Shown: positions 61,013-64,000 of the stretch, one piece after another | Position numbering within the stretch: position 1 is the stretch's first letter | Layout of the letters: every line of letters starts with the position of its first letter | DNA from: Paragordius varius | Taxonomy: Eukaryota > Nematomorpha | Direction: 5' to 3' | Length of the DNA stretch: 64,000 nucleotides | Assembly (NCBI GenBank): GCA_964247055.1 | Contig: OZ176054.1 | Span: 5,208,001-5,272,000 of the forward strand | Notes under the pieces: model-generated | Told to the model about the DNA's origin: nothing | The model's input: the letters and a program-made list of their open reading frames with translations, nothing else | Database searches by the model: none | Translations under genes and position numbers: made by a program

Positions 61013-64000
61013 GATGTAAATAAAAACTACAACTTCATCATCAGAAAAAACGTAGAATTTTGTTGTGCACAAAAAACACTATATATTATATAATTGGGCA
61101 TAAATTTTATATTATTGTATTTAATAAATCCAAACATTGTTATCTAAATTCTTAGATACTTTTCTAGAAAAATTGTAAATTAGTTCTTAGCCTAATGAAC
61201 AATTAATTGTATAGTTTTAAAAAATAGTTTTACAATTATTCATCGCCATTTAAATATATACGTTGTAAAGCCATATTGCATAGTTAGACGTTTCCACATC
61301 GTGATGCATGTAATTTATATGTTAAATCTTCCTAGACAAAATCAGAACATCCCTTAAAATAATAAAAATAACTTTCTTTAAAATATAAATATATTTAATA
61401 GTTATGTGGGAGTCAACCATTCATTACCATTTAAGATTACCAGACCGATTTTCTTTAATTGGGCCTTTTAGGCGCATAATTCAAATTTTTTTTGTAAAGG
61501 TGAAATTATGAAAAAATCTTCATCAAACGCTTTTAACCGCCATTTTTATTTGAATTTTAAATATATTAAAGCAACATTGCAAATTAATCTATATGACAAA
61601 TAAACGTAAATAAGTTTACAAACGGAAACATTTAAATTTTTGATATTTATTAATTCTAAAGTCAGTTGTGATTACCAACCGGGTTTTGATATAGGATTTC
61701 TTATTCCAGAGGTCAAAACTCTGCAATGACATTTTTTTACCAAATACAGTAGAATGATGATTGATAATTTAATTTCAAATAAACATTAAAATAATAGTTT
61801 ATATACAAGTTTAAGCTCGGGGGTATCATACCCTAAAATGTAATAAAAATTCATTTTGACCTTATAGTTATGTTGAGAATCAAAAATTTGAATATACCAT
61901 TTACGCAAATTCACCTTGAACAATCCAAATTCCTCGAACAATTCGAATTCGCCCTAAAATAAATTATCTGTTTTCGGGCTAATATAACTTATCATTAATA
62001 AGAAATATAATCTTATGGCATAGCGTATTATTTTTTCAGTATTGTAAACGTATTTCATTCTTAAAAAACATATGAATTATTTTAGGGTGAATTTGAACTT
62101 AAATGGTATATTTAATAAGTTAGATATTAATACAAACTAAAAAATATGCTTATAGCTTAGGCTCATTTTTAAATATTTTTAGAAAGATGTAAATTTTAAA
62201 AACTCATTAACCTTTTGTAGCCATTAATTATTCTATTTTGTAACGTCAATAAAACAAGCAAATATATTATGTATAAAAAAATTAATAATTATCTTTATAA
62301 AGAATTCAGAAATATTATTAGCAGCATATTCGTATTTATTGATTTTAAAATCAGCTGTTCATGAGTGTAGCTATGATGATTATTAATACGTTAGTTATTA
62401 ACACTTGGATACAACACATCCATTTCAGTCCTTCGATTCAATTAGGGTAGTTGGATACCCCAGGCCTGTTTAAAATCAAATTCTTTAAAAAACATGGCAG
62501 GAATCGAAACCTTGGCAAAATTTTTCACTTATATTACATTAATAAACCGAAATATATTAAAAAATTTAATTAAAAATACCTGATATTACTTATTTTCTAA
62601 AACTGAAAGGTAAAAATTTAGTCAACGTGACATGTGTGCATTTGCTATATTTAAAAATAATGAAAAATAAATTATTATTTGTATTTCTATCAATGTTAGA
62701 TGTAATTTAGATAAAAAATTAGCTTCTTCCCTTAAAATTAAAAGAAGACAATATTTTGTAAAAATTTTAAATAAAAATGGCGTCGAAGTAGTTTGACATA
62801 GAATTTTTTTTCAAACCAAATTTTATTTAGACATTTTCGCATATTCATATAATTTTTATTAGGATAAAAGCATAAATTTAAATTGCCGTTTCCTTCAATA
62901 GTTTTTTACAAATCTTAACTTTAATTTAGTCTGGGGTGTTTAGATACCAATTTGAATCGAAGTGTTAAAAAAGAGTACAATAACAATGTTTGAGAGTTAT
63001 TTAAAAAAGAAGTATCTAAGATATGTGGTTCAAAACTACCAAAAAAATTAAATCGTAAATAAGTAAATGCATAAATAATAATAAAATGCACATCAACTCC
63101 AGATAGTTTATTATTTCACTTTAACACTTGGATACAACAAATCATTTTAGTCCTTCGATTCAAATTGGGGTAGTAAAATACCCCAGGCCTGTTTTAAATT
63201 AAATTCTATATAAAATGTGGAAGGAATCTACATGACAAAATTTTGCACTTATATAACATTAATAAACTGAAATATATAAAAAAATTTATTCAAAAAGATA
63301 TAACTTATTTTAAGCTAAAACCGAAAGGTAAAAATGTCAACGTGACACGTGAATGGTAAAATTGAAAAATAATACAAAATGAACGGCTTCTTCTATTTCT
63401 ATCAATTTTAGATGGAATTTAAATAAAAAATTAGCTTTCATTTTACACTTAAAATTAAAAGAAGGCGATATTTTGCAAAATATAAATAGCGTCGAAGTAG
63501 TTTGACATGGAACTTTTTTTCAAAAAAAAATTTTATTATTTATAAAATTTTTATTAGGATAGAAGCATAAGTTTAAATTGGATCCGTTTCCTTCAGTAGT
63601 TTTTAAAAATTCTAACTCAAATTTAGTCTGGGGTATTTAGATGCCCCAATTTGAATCGAATTATTAATTATGATTGAGGAAACTAGTGACACTAGAGTTT
63701 ACTTAAATTTATAAAAAAACTACTAAAGGATTTCAATTCAAATTTACACTTCTATCTCTGTAAAATTATATAAGCCATAATATATAGATGAAATTTATTT
63801 ATGAGAAACTTATATCAATCAATTTCGGAAGTTATCGTGCTTTTTTTCTGACACTAAAATTTAAATTAATTTCTATTACATCACATCATAATTTTTATCT
63901 GAAAAAAGGTTTATTTGGAATTACTTTTATGTTTAGCTGATGGACAATGTTTGTTAGCTAAATTTCAACCTCTTTATCCATAAAATAAGAAGTATCAAGT
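61013..64000. other. Downstream intergenic region, repeat-rich
   Basis: No coding region supported. 61.0-61.4 kb is AT-rich Brachyury 3' flank. 61.4-64.0 kb contains pieces and two near-complete units of the dispersed repeat also found at 11-12.6 kb. Confidence 0.6.
62398..63980 (+). repeat. Two tandem units (~723 bp) of the dispersed repeat family
   Basis: Units start ACACTTGGATACAACACATC (62,398) and ACACTTGGATACAACAAATC (63,121). Each then has GTCCTTCGATTC, ATACCCCAGGCCTGTTT, an AAATGGCGTCGAAGTAGTTT-like block and the end TAGTCTGGGGTRTTTAGAT. The unit's start and its TCTGGGGT...GAATCGAA end are inverted copies of each other. The second unit decays after about 63,660. Confidence 0.65.

Noticed and set aside
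1-64000. CRISPR arrays, operons, bacterial promoters or terminators
   Set aside because: The DNA is eukaryotic with spliced genes; the tandem units seen are Helitron satellites and dispersed repeats.

Overview
The window is AT-rich, spliceosomal-intron-bearing animal DNA. It carries six protein-coding genes that I could assemble exon by exon from reading-frame phase and family similarity: ORC2 (minus, running off the left edge), WDR12 (plus), RPS2/uS5 (minus), an alpha1,3-fucosyltransferase (minus), a TIAM/still-life type Rac GEF (plus) and Brachyury (plus). Brachyury plus a TIAM/SIF GEF indicate a metazoan. ORC2 and WDR12 together contain seven introns of only 21 to 31 nt (22, 21 and 23 nt in ORC2; 26, 23, 31 and 23 nt in WDR12). 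Introns this short are described from dicyemid mesozoans, so a dicyemid-like or otherwise mesozoan lophotrochozoan is my best guess. It is only an inference, because other genes here have introns of 66 nt to several kb.

Layout. 1-10.6 kb is a compact housekeeping block. ORC2 and WDR12 are head to head with 34 bp between start codons, and WDR12 and RPS2 are tail to tail with 66 bp between stop codons. The only long introns here hold transposon debris. 10.7-13.1 kb is repeat-rich intergenic DNA. 13.1-17.8 kb is the five-exon fucosyltransferase, with a short Helitron in its largest intron. 17.8-30 kb is a transposon-rich desert: hAT-type MITE pieces, a 480-bp palindrome, a broken RTE/BovB-like LINE, a 2-kb non-autonomous Helitron and a short retroelement copy. 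30.1-46.9 kb is the 18-exon TIAM/SIF gene. Its introns hold an RTE fragment, a 209-bp element with a hammerhead ribozyme, and a 1.17-kb foldback element enclosing an 86-codon ORF. 46.9-55.9 kb is a second desert with a tRNA-like SINE, a 611-bp palindrome, a second 2.1-kb Helitron and a hAT MITE. 55.9-61.0 kb is Brachyury. 61-64 kb is a tandem/dispersed repeat also found at 11-12.6 kb.

How the genes relate. ORC2 (replication origin licensing), WDR12 (60S ribosome biogenesis) and RPS2 (40S subunit) are growth genes packed together. The fucosyltransferase (Golgi glycosylation), SIF/TIAM (Rac signalling) and Brachyury (transcription factor) are developmental or cell-surface genes in expanded territory. 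No operon or shared pathway is evident. The most unusual signals are the hammerhead ribozyme element with a clean 16-bp target-site duplication, the ultrashort introns, the satellite-carrying Helitrons, and the foldback element with an ORF. No retrovirus-like, LTR or Polinton element was recognised.
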